NCBI RefSeq assembly: GCF_004359215.1
Contig: NC_090620.1
Span: 3,978,100 to 4,008,451, forward strand
Direction: 5' to 3'
Source of the DNA: Bremia lactucae
Lineage: Eukaryota; Oomycota; Peronosporomycetes; Peronosporales; Peronosporaceae
Length of the DNA: 30,352 nucleotides
Both the position numbers and the translations under genes were made by a program. The notes below the pieces were generated by a model. It did no database searches. It had not been told where the DNA came from and was given only the letters and a program-made list of their open reading frames with translations. Below, one piece after another: positions 9,441 through 18,740 of this stretch. Position 1 is the stretch's first letter. Every line of letters starts with the position of its first letter.

Positions 9441-9719
9441 NNNNNNNNNNNNNNNNNNNNNNNNNNNNNNNNNNNNNNNNNNNNNNNNNNNNNNNNNNNN
9501 NNNNNNNNNNNNNNNNNNNNNNNNNNNNNNNNNNNNNNNNNNNNNNNNNNNNNNNNNNNNNNNNNNNNNNNNNNNNNNNNNNNNNNNNNNNNNNNNNNNN
9601 NNNNNNNNNNNNNNNNNNNNNNNNNNNNNNNNNNNNNNNNNNNNNNNNNNNNNNNNNNNNNNNNNNNNNNNNNNNNNNNNNNNNNNNNNNNNNNNNNNNN
9701 NNNNNNNNNNNNNNNNNNN
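9441..9719. other. Assembly gap of 279 Ns
   Basis: Unsequenced bases. ORFs called across it are artefacts. The contig ends on both sides are homologous to each other (8722-9440 and 9720-10427), so gap size and even adjacency are doubtful. Confidence 0.99.
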
Positions 9720-10879
9720 TTTTTGCGACCATTTCGGTCCGCATATTCTTTTTGCTTGTCCTGTGCGCTTGCCATTGCGTCACGGACTTTACGTGTGATG
9801 GCTAATCGCTCATCCACAAAGCGTTGAGCCTCGCTCACGCTTTTAGCATCAAACTCGCCTATGATACCGCTAAGAGGTCGGTCATAAGGCGTAGTTTTAT
9901 TGACCACTGCTAAACTGGCAGGGTCATTAGGGCAAGTTTCAGTCTTTGAGATGATACTCTCGTGGGTCATCGTCATATTGACGAGACTATGTCCCTCTTT
10001 CGCACCGAGCATAGTGAGGGGCCCTCCCCCACTAAGACTCGGGCTGCGCACAAACGAGACTGGCGTCCGAGGATCGCGCAGTCCGTTAATATAAAGCGGG
10101 TCTCACCCATACTGGCGTGGACACTATTAGTTGCAGCGAACTCCACAAAGGGCAATTGCTTGCTCCGCCCATTGGGAGTTGCTATAGTGCGCAAGACATC
10201 CGCCACGACCCGGTTGGCACGTTCTGTTTGGCCATCGGTCTGGGGTCGACATGTGGAGCTTGCTACCTAGCAGCTCGAACACATGTCGCCAAAAATCAAA
10301 GTAAAACGTGGATCCCGGTCAGATTTATGGAGTCGGGCATCCCGTGTAGTCGGTAAACATGATCCAGGAACAAGAGAGCTGCCTGCTTGCCTGTGATCGA
10401 TGTCTTACATGGTGCTAAATGCACCATTTTGCTAGTCTGTCTTCAAAGACGACAACCCCCGTCCGACCCTTTTGGTCGGGCGGCATGCCAAACATGAAGT
10501 CCAGACTTACTGACTTCCAACAATCCGTCGTATTCGGTAGCGGCTTGAGCGGTGCACTGCTGGACGGTGCAGGCTTAACGCACTGACACTGTTCGCAAGA
10601 GCGAATATAGTTGGTCACCCACCAATATAGGTGTCCTCATCAAAATTCTTCCGACACTAGTAAGAATGTCCTTTCACGGCTCAGATGCCCACTTGATGGC
10701 GCATCATGGAGCTCGTGAAGGATCATCAGTTTGATATCTGTGTCATGAGGAACATAGATTCTCAAAGGATCACAAGGTGACAGCTGATGCCATAACAGGC
10801 CATCGCTGTAGCTAAAGCGATTTAGCTTAGCTTTCAGGTGCGACGGAAGGGTTACCCTTTGTTCACCTAAGTGATCCAA
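9720..10879 (-). pseudogene. pol: Gypsy integrase, copy A, with zinc-binding domain
   Basis: The minus-strand frame 10879-10640 contains the zinc-binding histidines (HELHDAPSSGHL). 10618-10415 contains the cysteine pair CEQCQCVKPA and the first catalytic Asp block (VSLDFMFGMPPDQKG). 10206-9973 and 10051-9720 carry the core end and the linker to GPF. The frame breaks at about 10427, where one A seems to be missing from an A-run between RLAK and MVHLAP. A stretch around 10250, including the first residues of the DGQTER block, is shortened by about 10 bases relative to copy B. Not functional as it stands. Confidence 0.8.
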
Positions 10880-10917
10880 CAGCAGGCGACAATGTTTGTC
10901 TTGACTGTAGCTCTCTC

Positions 10918-11259
10918 CTATACAGAGGTAAATGAGCTCGTCACGTGGTATGCCCTCATGGCTGCCAACGTTGACGGCTGAGACTGTGTTTTAGCACTAT
11001 ACATACTTTCCTGGTGTCTTGACTCGAAGTATGGTCTGCGCGACAAAGCTTTAGCCAAGACATTCGACTTACTCGGCTTGTATTCAACTTTTAAATTAAA
11101 TTCAGAGAAGAATATAAGCCTTCTTGCCGTTCTAGGCGAGAGGTGCGGTGAGTTTATTGCGATCCGCAAAGATGCGTGATCCCTATAAATCACAAATGGT
11201 TCAGTGCTCAATTGGTGCACCCGAAACATGACAAGATCATACTTTATTGAAAGCAGCAA
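10918..11259 (-). pseudogene. pol: Gypsy RNase H domain, truncated at its N side
   Basis: The minus-strand frame reads FVIYRDHASLRIAINSP, then EYKPSKSNVLAKALSRRP, the conserved end of the Ty3/gypsy RNase H domain. The family usually has VEYKPGKxNxxADALSRRP; here the Asp of ADALS is Lys (AKALS), a catalytic residue change. The reverse transcriptase that should precede it is gone: protease sequence runs directly into this block. Confidence 0.8.
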
Positions 11260-11700
11260 CTGTGCGTGTACGTCAGTCTACACATGGTTGGTACTTTGCC
11301 AACCATGGCGTGCCTAGGATGAGGCCATACGGACTCTTTGTACCTAGCACTGTGAACTTCTCTTTACAACTGAAGTCACTTAAGCTGAAAGCTTATTCTA
11401 CTTGAACGCCCTCAGACTTAACGAGCGCACCGTTCGCCAAATAAACAGTCGCTTCTTCTTGCTTGCCATCCTGGCAAAGCGACTCAAACATCGCCGGTCT
11501 ATATTTAAGAGCATCGAGTTTTGCAATTTTTGTGATGCACCCGAATTCACAAAGTGGGTCATTTATCAATTGGTCATAACCTCGTTATTGTGCGCTATAG
11601 ACTTCAGGGTTGAAGTACAAAATTATGAGACCTCAGAGACTATGCTACCCATTTATTAGACAACTCTGAACTTAGGGGTAGCTTCAGAGCCCGCGTCAGT
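11260..11700 (-). pseudogene. pol: Gypsy protease remnant of element X
   Basis: After the gag stop the -1 frame opens with GAGFPTDAGSEATPKF. Further on, two frames carry RPAMFESLCQDGKQEEATVYL and then LGTKSPYGLILGTPWLAKYQP, the post-protease block also seen in element Y (21180-21440). Several stops interrupt it. About 40 bp after that block the sequence jumps to RNase H. Confidence 0.65.
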
Positions 11701-11720
11701 AGGGAATCCCGCCCCTACTA
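11698..11720 (-). promoter_or_regulatory. Stem-loop at the gag stop / gag-pol junction of element X
   Basis: AGTAGGG (about 11698-11704) pairs with CCCTACT (about 11713-11719). The gag reading frame ends in two consecutive TAG codons just at the hairpin, and the pol frame is the -1 frame. The same layout is present at 556-579 in a different gag family. Confidence 0.45.
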
Positions 11721-12799
11721 CGCTTCTGCATTTTCCGACTCCTTAGTGGTCGATGCAGAACTCATGCGTCTCGCATGCTGGTTCTTGACATCGCCGTTTG
11801 AGAAGGGAGTCCTCTTGCCGGGCATCTTTACTCCAGCAGGGACCCTGGCGTAGCAGTGAGCCATCATATGGCCGCGCTGCCGCATTTGTAACAGACAATG
11901 TCTGCGTTGCCCAACTCCACGTGAGTGGTATCTGACCTCTGGTCGACGGCTTACACCAAGCTGTTGCCGAGGCACTGTTGTAGGATTGCTTCTTAACTAA
12001 AGCAATTGGTATTGCCTCTCTTGCCGACGGCACTTTACAGAATAGGGCCTGTCGCGATGGGCCATGACGTGGTATGTTCATAAAATAAGGCACTTCAATG
12101 TGCTGCGGAATCGGACCTACGGTAATGGACGCCGACAGCGAGCGCATCTCTTGCACATACTCTTGTTGAGATTGCTTCGCCTGTCGCGCTCCAAAGAAGC
12201 GCGCCTGAAGCAACACTTTGTTGTTCGTCTGCTTGTGCATGGCGCGAATCTTTGTCTAAGTGATCGCTCATGAAGGAAACGCCAAACGTCCGCCAAAAGC
12301 GCCGAGTAAGCCCACTCTAAGACCTTACCGCGCAGATGCGGCATGGCGAACGACACGATCCGCTGTCGTCATCGCTGAACTGCGCCACACCGAATTGCTC
12401 CACGGCTAGCAGCCAGAGAGCAATCGTGTGCGCTGCAGTTCCATCGAACTTGTGCGGGTCCATCCGAATGGACCTCGGCTGATGCGGCCTGGCGGAGAGA
12501 ATCTCAACAGTCTAATTAGAGCCTCGCTTTGAGCCTGCTCACTCCTCGGCTCATCCTGAGTCTGAGTGACGGACTCCGTTGCAGCATGGCTCTTTGCCTC
12601 GGACGCGGCTCTCCGCTCTCCGAGCACGAATAAAACAAACTGCTCCAACTGAAAAGCAGGTTGCTCACGAGGACTTGTTCACCAAGTCTTTGCGCCAAGT
12701 GCTCTGCCACACCCCAGATGATGTTCGGAGAGGTGGGGGAAATGAGCCCAATCGATACTGAGGCTCATCCTCGCGTACACGCTTAGAGATGCGGGTCAT
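11718..12799 (-). pseudogene. gag: Retrotransposon gag polyprotein, broken (gag type 2)
   Basis: The ATG at 12799 starts MTRISKRVREDEPQYR. Further blocks in shifting frames are IRMDPHKFDGTAAHTIALWLL, then FAMPHLRGKVLEWAYSALLADV, then VLLQARFFGARQAKQSQQEYVQEMRSLSASITVGPIP, and a CCHC zinc knuckle (CYKCG...GHMMAHC). Several frameshifts and stops interrupt the frame. The knuckle itself is split by a one-base loss (GGCAGCGCGG, where element Y has GGCAAGCGCGA). It ends at TAG 11718-11720. The protein family is clear; this copy could not make an intact product. Confidence 0.8.
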
Positions 12800-12802
12800 C
12801 GG

Positions 12803-12822
12803 ACGGATTACAAGTGCTACCA
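12803..12822 (-). promoter_or_regulatory. Primer-binding site of element X (minus arm)
   Basis: Two bases after the LTR the minus strand reads TGGTAGCACTTGTAATCCG, matching the sites at 1731-1748 and 14579-14598. Confidence 0.55.
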
Positions 12823-12824
12823 AG

Positions 12825-13219
12825 TGTAGGGGGCAAGTCTTAATGCGGCCACGCTCTACTTAAGCACACACCCTAGCACAGCGGGGAAGCGTTTGACCGA
12901 CTTCTCCCACGTGCAGTGAGGTTGTTGTGGTGGGCCCCCTTGCAACCTCACCCAACGTCGTCACGGGAGCGGTTCTCTGGCTTCTTGTTCGCACTTATGA
13001 AGTATGATGTATTATTCAGACTAATTTATTGATAATCGTTTTATATATAACTTCGTATCTTAACCAATCCTATAATGTCATCTTTGTAGATAAACACTAA
13101 TATGTATTGCGAGCATGTCTTTCTAGATACCTCACGCAACGGATGACGCTAGCCGTCGTCCCCGCTAATGTGATTGCAACGAGGATTGTATTATGTTAGG
13201 GCAACTTTAGCCCGTTACA
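12825..13219 (-). repeat. LTR of family 2, right arm of element X
   Basis: On the minus strand it starts TGTAACGGGCTAAAGTTGCCC and ends TGCCCCCTACA, 395 bp, with canonical TG...CA ends. It is the 5' LTR of the minus-strand gag and pol. Confidence 0.85.
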
Positions 13220-13500
13220 AACAATTACCTATTTCAAGCACTTCCGCGAAAGCTGGTAGAAGTAAAGTAAAATAAATTCATTTTTAGCTTGACCTCTAAA
13301 GACTCACTAACATGCATGACCTTATCGCTTATTTTCAGCTCAATTTCTGCCTCGCTGCTCGTTTTGCTGCTCTTTCTTTTTTCGCTCTTTTTATGTTTTG
13401 TAATCAATTGCTGTGGCTCTTGGATTTAACTCACCTGTTAAAACCATACAATTTACATTGCCAAGCGAAAGCACAGTTTTGATGTGCCCAGGGGCTCTCA
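13220..13500. other. AT-rich flank shared in part with 15860-16115
   Basis: No ORF. The segment 13255-13500 shows patchy similarity to 15860-16115 (for example TCCAGCTCAATTT versus TTCAGCTCAATTT, and CAATTGTTAAAAACA versus CACCTGTTAAAACCA). It is likely the left part of repeat R. Confidence 0.4.
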
Positions 13501-13724
13501 TGTAGATAATTAGGGTGTGCGGCTATAGCAACTCCCTATTTAATTCAGGGGGTCTGATGCCAAAGGCCAAAAGGGCGATCTAAAAACGATTCTAAAGGAG
13601 TGACGGTTAATTTTTCGATGCAGTGGAATGACCCGTTCAGTGAAAATAATTATTATGACATTTGTATCTAATAAAGATGGGATGGGGTTGTGGCTATACC
13701 AAAAGGGGTTTGTGGCTATACCGG
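13501..13724 (+). repeat. Dispersed repeat R, copy 1 (class unknown)
   Basis: The core begins GTAGATAATTAGGGTGTGCGG. It passes through AAGGGCGATCTAAAAACGAT and CAGTGGAATGA, and ends with a direct repeat of GTGGCTATACC (at about 13690 and 13712). Copies 2 and 3 at 16116-16338 and 22922-23140 show the same block order in the same orientation. No ORF, no clear terminal inverted repeat. Confidence 0.7.
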
Positions 13725-14065
13725 CTCATAAAATTATTATCTTATAATCATTTTAACTTATTATACAACATTATTAAATTTGGTAATATTGAGACGACTA
13801 TACAAACGTTCTGTTGATTGGTTGATTACAGTTTGAATCAGCCTACCCGACTGGGCGACGCCCAAGGACGCGCTATACATTGTAAGCATTAAATATATTC
13901 AAGTTAGCACGTAGACGTTCATAACATAGGAGCTTAATTTAATAATATAGTTTTATTTCTTTCCCTACGCTGAAGCCTATATGTCGATCTCTAGTAGCTA
14001 AGACTTCTTAGCTACTCGTAACCTCGCTCTGCACATCAATGTTCGTAAAGTATCGAGGCACCTCA
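13725..14065 (+). repeat. LTR fragment of family 3 (D1), cut at both ends
   Basis: From AAATTTGGTAATATTGA (13776) to GAGGCACCTC (14063) it parallels the 3' two thirds of the LTR at 14066-14576. Its 5' end is lost near repeat R. Its last ~110 bp are replaced by the next LTR, which begins right after GGCACCTCA. The LTR at 14066 appears to have landed in, or recombined with, this older copy. Confidence 0.55.
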
Positions 14066-14576
14066 TGTAGCGGGTGTGACTGAATGTACCGTAACATAAG
14101 TATTGTTTCCTATAATAGTAATAATACATTATTTCCTGTAAGAGGAAAAAAAGAAAGAAGTACGAAATTAATATCTTTACAAATGTTTACTTAATAGTTC
14201 TAATGTTGCCAAATTTGGTAATATTGACGCAATAAGACATCAGTTCACTTGATGGTTGATTTGAGTTAAAATCAAACCCGCCAGGCACGATTGTGCGGTG
14301 CGCAAAAAGTTGCCATACTTAGTTAGTTATCAATATAATAAAGTCAGTAGGAGGTAGAAGATCGTTACGCAGAAAACTTTATATATTAATACAGTTTTAC
14401 TTTTTCTATATTCTAAAGTCCTAGTCTAGACCCTAGAAGCTAAATCACCTTAACTTCATAGAAGCCTTTCTCTGTAACATTGTGTACGTGAAATTTTAAG
14501 GCACCTCTCCTACACTGTAATCAGTGAATTGTCTAGTACTACTGTACTCAGTACTAGTGTGAAGTGCCCTGTTACA
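14066..14576 (+). repeat. LTR of family 3 (D2), 5' LTR of a plus-strand element
   Basis: Starts TGTAGCGGGTGTGACTG and ends GTGCCCTGTTACA, about 511 bp. It is followed by a primer site and gag, so it is a 5' LTR. The hairpin near its 3' end (CTAGTACT 14533-14540, AGTACTAG 14550-14557) sits where family 1 LTRs have a hairpin of different sequence. The left boundary is inferred from the TG start and the break in D1. Confidence 0.65.
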
Positions 14577-14578
14577 CC

Positions 14579-14598
14579 TGGTAGCACTCCGTAGTCCG
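14579..14598 (+). promoter_or_regulatory. Primer-binding site after LTR D2
   Basis: TGGTAGCACTCCGTAGTCCG, two bases after the LTR end; near-identical to the site of element 1. Confidence 0.6.
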
Positions 14599-15205
14599 TT
14601 CAACGGCCCATGCACATTCCATCAAACATGGAAATCTTGGATGAAGAAAAAGGGGGTTCTTAATCTCCTCAAGGAAACTATCACGCAGCGCACGAAATCT
14701 TTACTCATTTGATTGATCTTGAATGGTGAGCGATCGAACGGATGAGTTTGGTCGTAGGCGGACCAGCCGTTAGCGCCATGTTGTTTGCTCTGCCAAGTGG
14801 CGAGCAAGATGAGGCTAAAGCCTAGTTCGTTCAACACGAACTCGACAGGGCCCATGAGTAAGTAGCCTCGCTTCACCAACAATGTTCTCAACGCGTGGGT
14901 GCGTTGAGAGAGCCGAGCGCTCAATAATTAAAACTCTTGAGACAGCACCATTTACATGCTGCAGGTGGGCTGACGCTTCCACGTCGAGTCGAAAGCTTAA
15001 AGATCGAAATCTCTAAGTTTTAGGCGACTCCCTTTTGAGATGGCTCGTCGAGTTTGACGACGCCATTGAAGCTTGCCGTATTGGTGATGATGCGATGAAA
15101 GTGAAATTGGGCATGCCCAACTTAGCAGAACGTGCCAAAAAATGGGTTTTGATCCTCAAAGCTTCACGACCCATGATCTTTTGGGCCGTATGAGTCCTCA
15201 GCAAT
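14599..15205 (+). pseudogene. gag: Gag fragment (gag type 1) after LTR D2
   Basis: At about 15030-15190 the plus strand reads SLLRWLVEFDDAIEACRI, then KVKLGMPNLAERAKKWVLILKASRPMIFWAV. This is the same gag core as at 884-1696, and it ends in a stop near 15193. The sequence between primer site and core holds no long frame on the plus strand. The rest of the element is lost beyond about 15205. Confidence 0.7.
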
Positions 15206-15518
15206 GTTTGTATTATTAGTTTCTGTAATATTAATAATGAAATTTGATAGTTTTATCGCAAGGGAATTACTAATCGACGCACTTGGATTACTAAATCGAC
15301 GCCTCCCTCCCCGAGCAAGTGACGTGCTTGATGGTGATTAACTAATTTACCACTTTCGGATTGAATAAAGTATCCCATAATCAACGCTTAATCGACACAC
15401 CTACCCTCCCTTTAGCACATGATCTGCAATGTGAAGGCAGCGTGAAACGTCGCACTTTGACATTACCTCTCATTTTTCCGTTTGAAGAATACCCCTCCTT
15501 TCCTGATTTTTACACCTG

Positions 15519-15612
15519 TCTTGTCTTGTAAACTCTATATCCCACTCGTAGAGACCCGGCACAGAAGGTGTAGAAGATGTGGCCGCATCGGGCACAACAT
15601 AAGGACTTGCCA
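15519..15612 (+). pseudogene. Possible MULE transposase C-terminal zinc knuckle
   Basis: One plus-strand frame reads VETRHRRCRRCGRIGHNIRTCQA and then a stop. CRRCGRIGHNIRTC is a CCHC knuckle (C-x2-C-x4-H-x4-C) of the kind found at the very end of Mutator-like transposases. Nothing else of a transposase is visible upstream in frame, so this is at best a terminal scrap. A gag knuckle is the alternative. Confidence 0.4.
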
Positions 15613-15635
15613 AGCATAGCAATAGCTATAAACAG

Positions 15636-15706
15636 AAAATAGATTTTACATAGACAGATACATAGATATATAGATACACAGATATATGCCTAGATAAATA
15701 AGTAAA
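15636..15706 (+). repeat. Low-complexity ATAGATA-type repeat
   Basis: Imperfect iterations of ACATAGATA / ATATAGATA, a degenerate microsatellite. Confidence 0.7.
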
Positions 15707-16115
15707 GGGGGCTGCTAACCAGTAACTGGGCATCCTCCCCTTCTCCTCACATATATTTTATATATATAAAGCAACCGGTGTAGCCACACACTCTGAATAT
15801 CTACCTCTGTATTATGAGAGTAGTGTAAATGGAGCAACATCTTGGTGACTATACACTTCCGCATAAGTAAAAGTAAAAAAACTTTATCGTTAGCTTAACT
15901 TCTTAAGACTAACTGCATCTGCGACCCATGTCGCCTAATTCCAGCTCAATTTATCCCTCGTGCTCGATTTGCTGCACTTTCTTCTCGCATATTCAATGAC
16001 TTGCCAACCAAGCGCAGGCGCTCTTTGCCTTTTCTCAATTGTTAAAAACAGTACATTTAACATCACCGAACAAAGGCATGGCTTCAGACGTGCCCACGGG
16101 CAGTCACTACTCTCA

Positions 16116-16338
16116 TGTAGATAATTATGGTGTGTGACTCTAAACTAATTTAAGAGGTATGATGTACCAAAAGGCCAAAATGGCGATCTAAAGACGATTT
16201 TATAGGAATCACGATTGATTTTACGACGCAGTGGAATGACTCGTACAATGTAAATATTTTTTGTGTAGTTTTATTTAATTACAACCCGCAAACGGGGAGG
16301 GCTATGGCAATACCAAGAATGATGTGTGGCAATACCTA
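16116..16338 (+). repeat. Dispersed repeat R, copy 2
   Basis: TGTAGATAATTATGGTGTG, then GGCGATCTAAAGACGATTTT, CAGTGGAATGACTCG and a terminal pair of GGCAATACC units. Same block order as copies 1 and 3. Similarity extends weakly left to about 15860. Confidence 0.68.
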
Positions 16339-16669
16339 TTCTCTTTAAATATATAGAGCATATGTGTGGAGGGGGATGTACAGTTAGCAAGGGAAGATGT
16401 ACAGTTAGAAGCTCCCATAAAGTTCAGTCCTTTTTATCTTTCTAAAGGCTTGCGCTGCGATTGGTGAGAGCACTAAGCCTTCCTCGAGTATATACTCTCG
16501 GGTACTAGTTTTCACTTGTTCCACGGACCACTGAGTCCCACGAACTAGGATTCAGTAAGCTCTTCCAGCTCGTACGACACACAAAGTTATTACATTCATT
16601 AATTCCGTTCAACAAAGCGTATCTTTGAGTCTAAAAGATCATCTGACTTTAGGAGCGAGGTAGCCCCGC
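16339..16669. other. No gene seen
   Basis: Contains a direct repeat of GATGTACAGTTAG at about 16375 and 16398, the first preceded by the purine tract GGAGGGGGA. That could be an LTR border of another element, but no partner end was found. No coding frame. Confidence 0.4.
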
Positions 16670-16795
16670 TGTAACGGGGCGCCTTGCACTAGTACTGGGA
16701 ACAGTAGTACTAGACAACAACACCGATTACAGTGTAGGAGAGGTGCCTCAAAACTTCACGAACACAAAGCCTAGAAGCCCTCTTTTCCACGTGCC
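16670..16795 (-). repeat. LTR fragment of family 3 (3' terminal part)
   Basis: On the minus strand it reads TGAGGCACCTCTCCTACACTGTAATCGG and ends GCGCCCCGTTACA, matching the last ~110 bp of the LTR at 14066-14576. The similarity fades near 16795. The hairpin arms are at 16689-16696 and 16706-16713. No primer site follows at 16669, so it is a displaced fragment. Confidence 0.65.
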
Positions 16796-17640
16796 GTTGT
16801 ATCAAACAAATGAGTCATGCTCACGAATAACGTCTTGAACATTTCAGTTAATCAACTCAAAACATCATAATATCTAACACACTGATAGACTCTGTCAGTA
16901 GCTGACGCAAAAAAGTTTTTTGTTGCCTTGCGAAGGTGGGTTTATGACTCTCCAAAGATCCGCTCGAAAATTGCGCGTGGCGCCTAACGTCTTAGATTCC
17001 TAATCAACTCATGGCTCATGGCGTTCAAGCCAGGCCATGCTAAGGATGTAATTATACCTCGAATCCAGGTCGAGGACAAGACAGCGTCCCATAGTTCAAT
17101 GGAAGTTTAGGTACGGTGACGCGAGTCTCAGCCACTATGCAGAAAGTGATCAAATTACCTTCATGCGCTTTGGGCGCCTCAGTATATCGCTACTTTCACA
17201 TAAGGAAACGGCGTCGAGCATTATTGCAATGCACTCATGAGTCAATAAAATTCGACCACGGCTTAATGAAGCCTTCAATAGTAGCCCTTGCGACTAACAA
17301 GCCGAGCTTGTATTCACGCCGGTGCTATTGAATACAGAGCTATTTGAGGCTAGCCCCTTTTGATCCTTACCTATCTAGAGGTTCCATAGAGCCCATCCCT
17401 GCACCAGTCGATTGCCCCGCCCCTTCTGGGTATCGAAATTTTCCCGCACCGTACTAGATTTCTGGTATAAGGTGGGGTTACTGCGTTGCGCGACTTGCGC
17501 AACGGACAACCGGACGTATGTGTTTCGTTATCCTGCACATATAACATGACGAATATTTTTATGCTTTATTACAGCTTGAAGCTCTTCATCTTCTCCCCCA
17601 ACGAGGCTTAGATCAATGGGTTCCGGTCTAACAGGCAAAC
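16796..17640. other. No gene recognised
   Basis: Only short ORFs (71 codons at 17116-17331, plus), none recognised. It may be heavily decayed gag-pol sequence leading into the plus-strand pol remnant at 17644, but I cannot show it. Confidence 0.4.
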
Positions 17641-17643
17641 CCC

Positions 17644-18430
17644 ATGTGCCCGGAGAGCTTATACTTTATTCCTGCGTACAAAGCGAGTTGGCTTAAGAGA
17701 TGCTACGTGCCTATAGTTTTACACAGTGATACTAGTGAACAGCTATATACACTTGCTAACAGTGCGACTGGTAATGTTGATGGTGATTTAGCCTTGAGGA
17801 CTTTTACACTACACGATCTCATGGAGCTAGACGACATGTCTGTCGATGAGTTTGGCTAGACTTTAAATGCTGGTGATTTATCTGAGATGGTGTACATTCG
17901 ACCAGATACTGAGTTAAACTCCGTCGCTTCTAGATGAAGCTGTTCTAAGGAAACAAAGGCACCACTTTGTGCGCGGAATGGTTCATCAATTCTTCCAAAT
18001 ATCTCAGATCTATTCTTTTTTAAAGTAAAGGAATATTAAGACGTAATGTGTCAAAACCACCGTCTGTGTAACCTCCTGATAACAGTGTACATCATAAACT
18101 TGACTTGGTTCCTGAAGCTAATCATTGCAGTGGCATTTGCCAAGAGAGCAGTGTGACGTGATTGACGACTTTTTCTGTGCTAAGCATGAGGCTGGCATGG
18201 TACGAGAAACTGAAGTTCCCCATTCGACGCCGACATTTATAAGTTAAAATGCCAAATGGTAAATGGCGCATTGTGCATGATTATAGTAAGATTTAATGCT
18301 GCTACCAAACCGGCACAGACACACATTACGCTCTCAGAAAAATATGTTGTTAAATGACTAACAGCTAACCTTATGGTTAAGCTTACATCCTTATTTTTTT
18401 CATATTACAACCAATCCTGGGTCAGTGACC
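17644..18430 (+). pseudogene. pol: Gypsy pol remnant: protease-RT linker and start of reverse transcriptase
   Basis: The plus-strand frame 17644-17859 ends TLHDLMELDDMSVDEFG and continues past a stop with AGDLSEMVYIRPDTELNS. Later, at about 18140-18260, it reads REQCDVIDDFFCAKHEAGMV, then PHSTPTF, the N-terminal landmark of reverse transcriptase (P-x-S/T-P-x-F) in these elements. KWRIVH is frameshifted just after. Stops and shifts are frequent, and sequence beyond 18300 decays. It may belong with the LTR-gag at 14066-15205, split by later insertions, but that link is inference. Confidence 0.65.
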
Positions 18431-18740
18431 GTTACCTTCTTTCTTGAAGACGAGGGGTTCGTGGGCTATGAATATCACACTCCGTCTGAGGAAGAGCGCG
18501 AGGAGACAAAACTATCACGCACCAGCATGAACATGAGGCTTCCAATTCGTTCCCAGAACGTGGTGTAGTTGACGCATTATGCAGAACACCGGGCCTGTGT
18601 AAGAGTACCTCGAAGATGTTGCGGGCCGTAAGTTGTACGCCTGGGCGTCTGGGCCCAAGGCGACTTCGTCGGACTAGCTCCCTGTAAGCGCTGCTCTAAA
18701 TGAGCAATAATTTACACCAGCGATGGTGACGCCACGTCAA
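18431..18740. other. No gene recognised between two opposite pol remnants
   Basis: No long frame. A plus-strand stretch VGYEYHTPSEEEREETKL (about 18456-18510) is protein-like, but I cannot place it. Confidence 0.3.

Larger units (their letters stand above)
6489..13219. mobile_element. Composite gypsy element X with two inward-facing LTR-gag arms
   Basis: The left arm (plus) is LTR 6489-6942 followed by gag to about 7487. The rest (minus) is LTR 13219-12825, gag 12799-11718, protease remnants, RNase H, integrase, chromodomain and a C-terminal tail down to about 7562. The two gag copies are homologous up to AAGCCGTCG at 7486, where the plus-strand gag switches abruptly to the minus-strand pol tail. 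The object is thus a pair of inverted LTR-gag arms around one pol, with no 3' LTR. The bases outside the two LTRs (AAGTC at left, AACAA at right) do not form a target duplication, so this is not a single clean insertion. Reverse transcriptase is absent. An assembly gap lies inside. Confidence 0.75.

Noticed and set aside
9400..9830. Four ORFs of 121-207 codons crossing the gap
   Set aside because: They consist mostly of Ns; the readable ends are gypsy pol on the minus strand.
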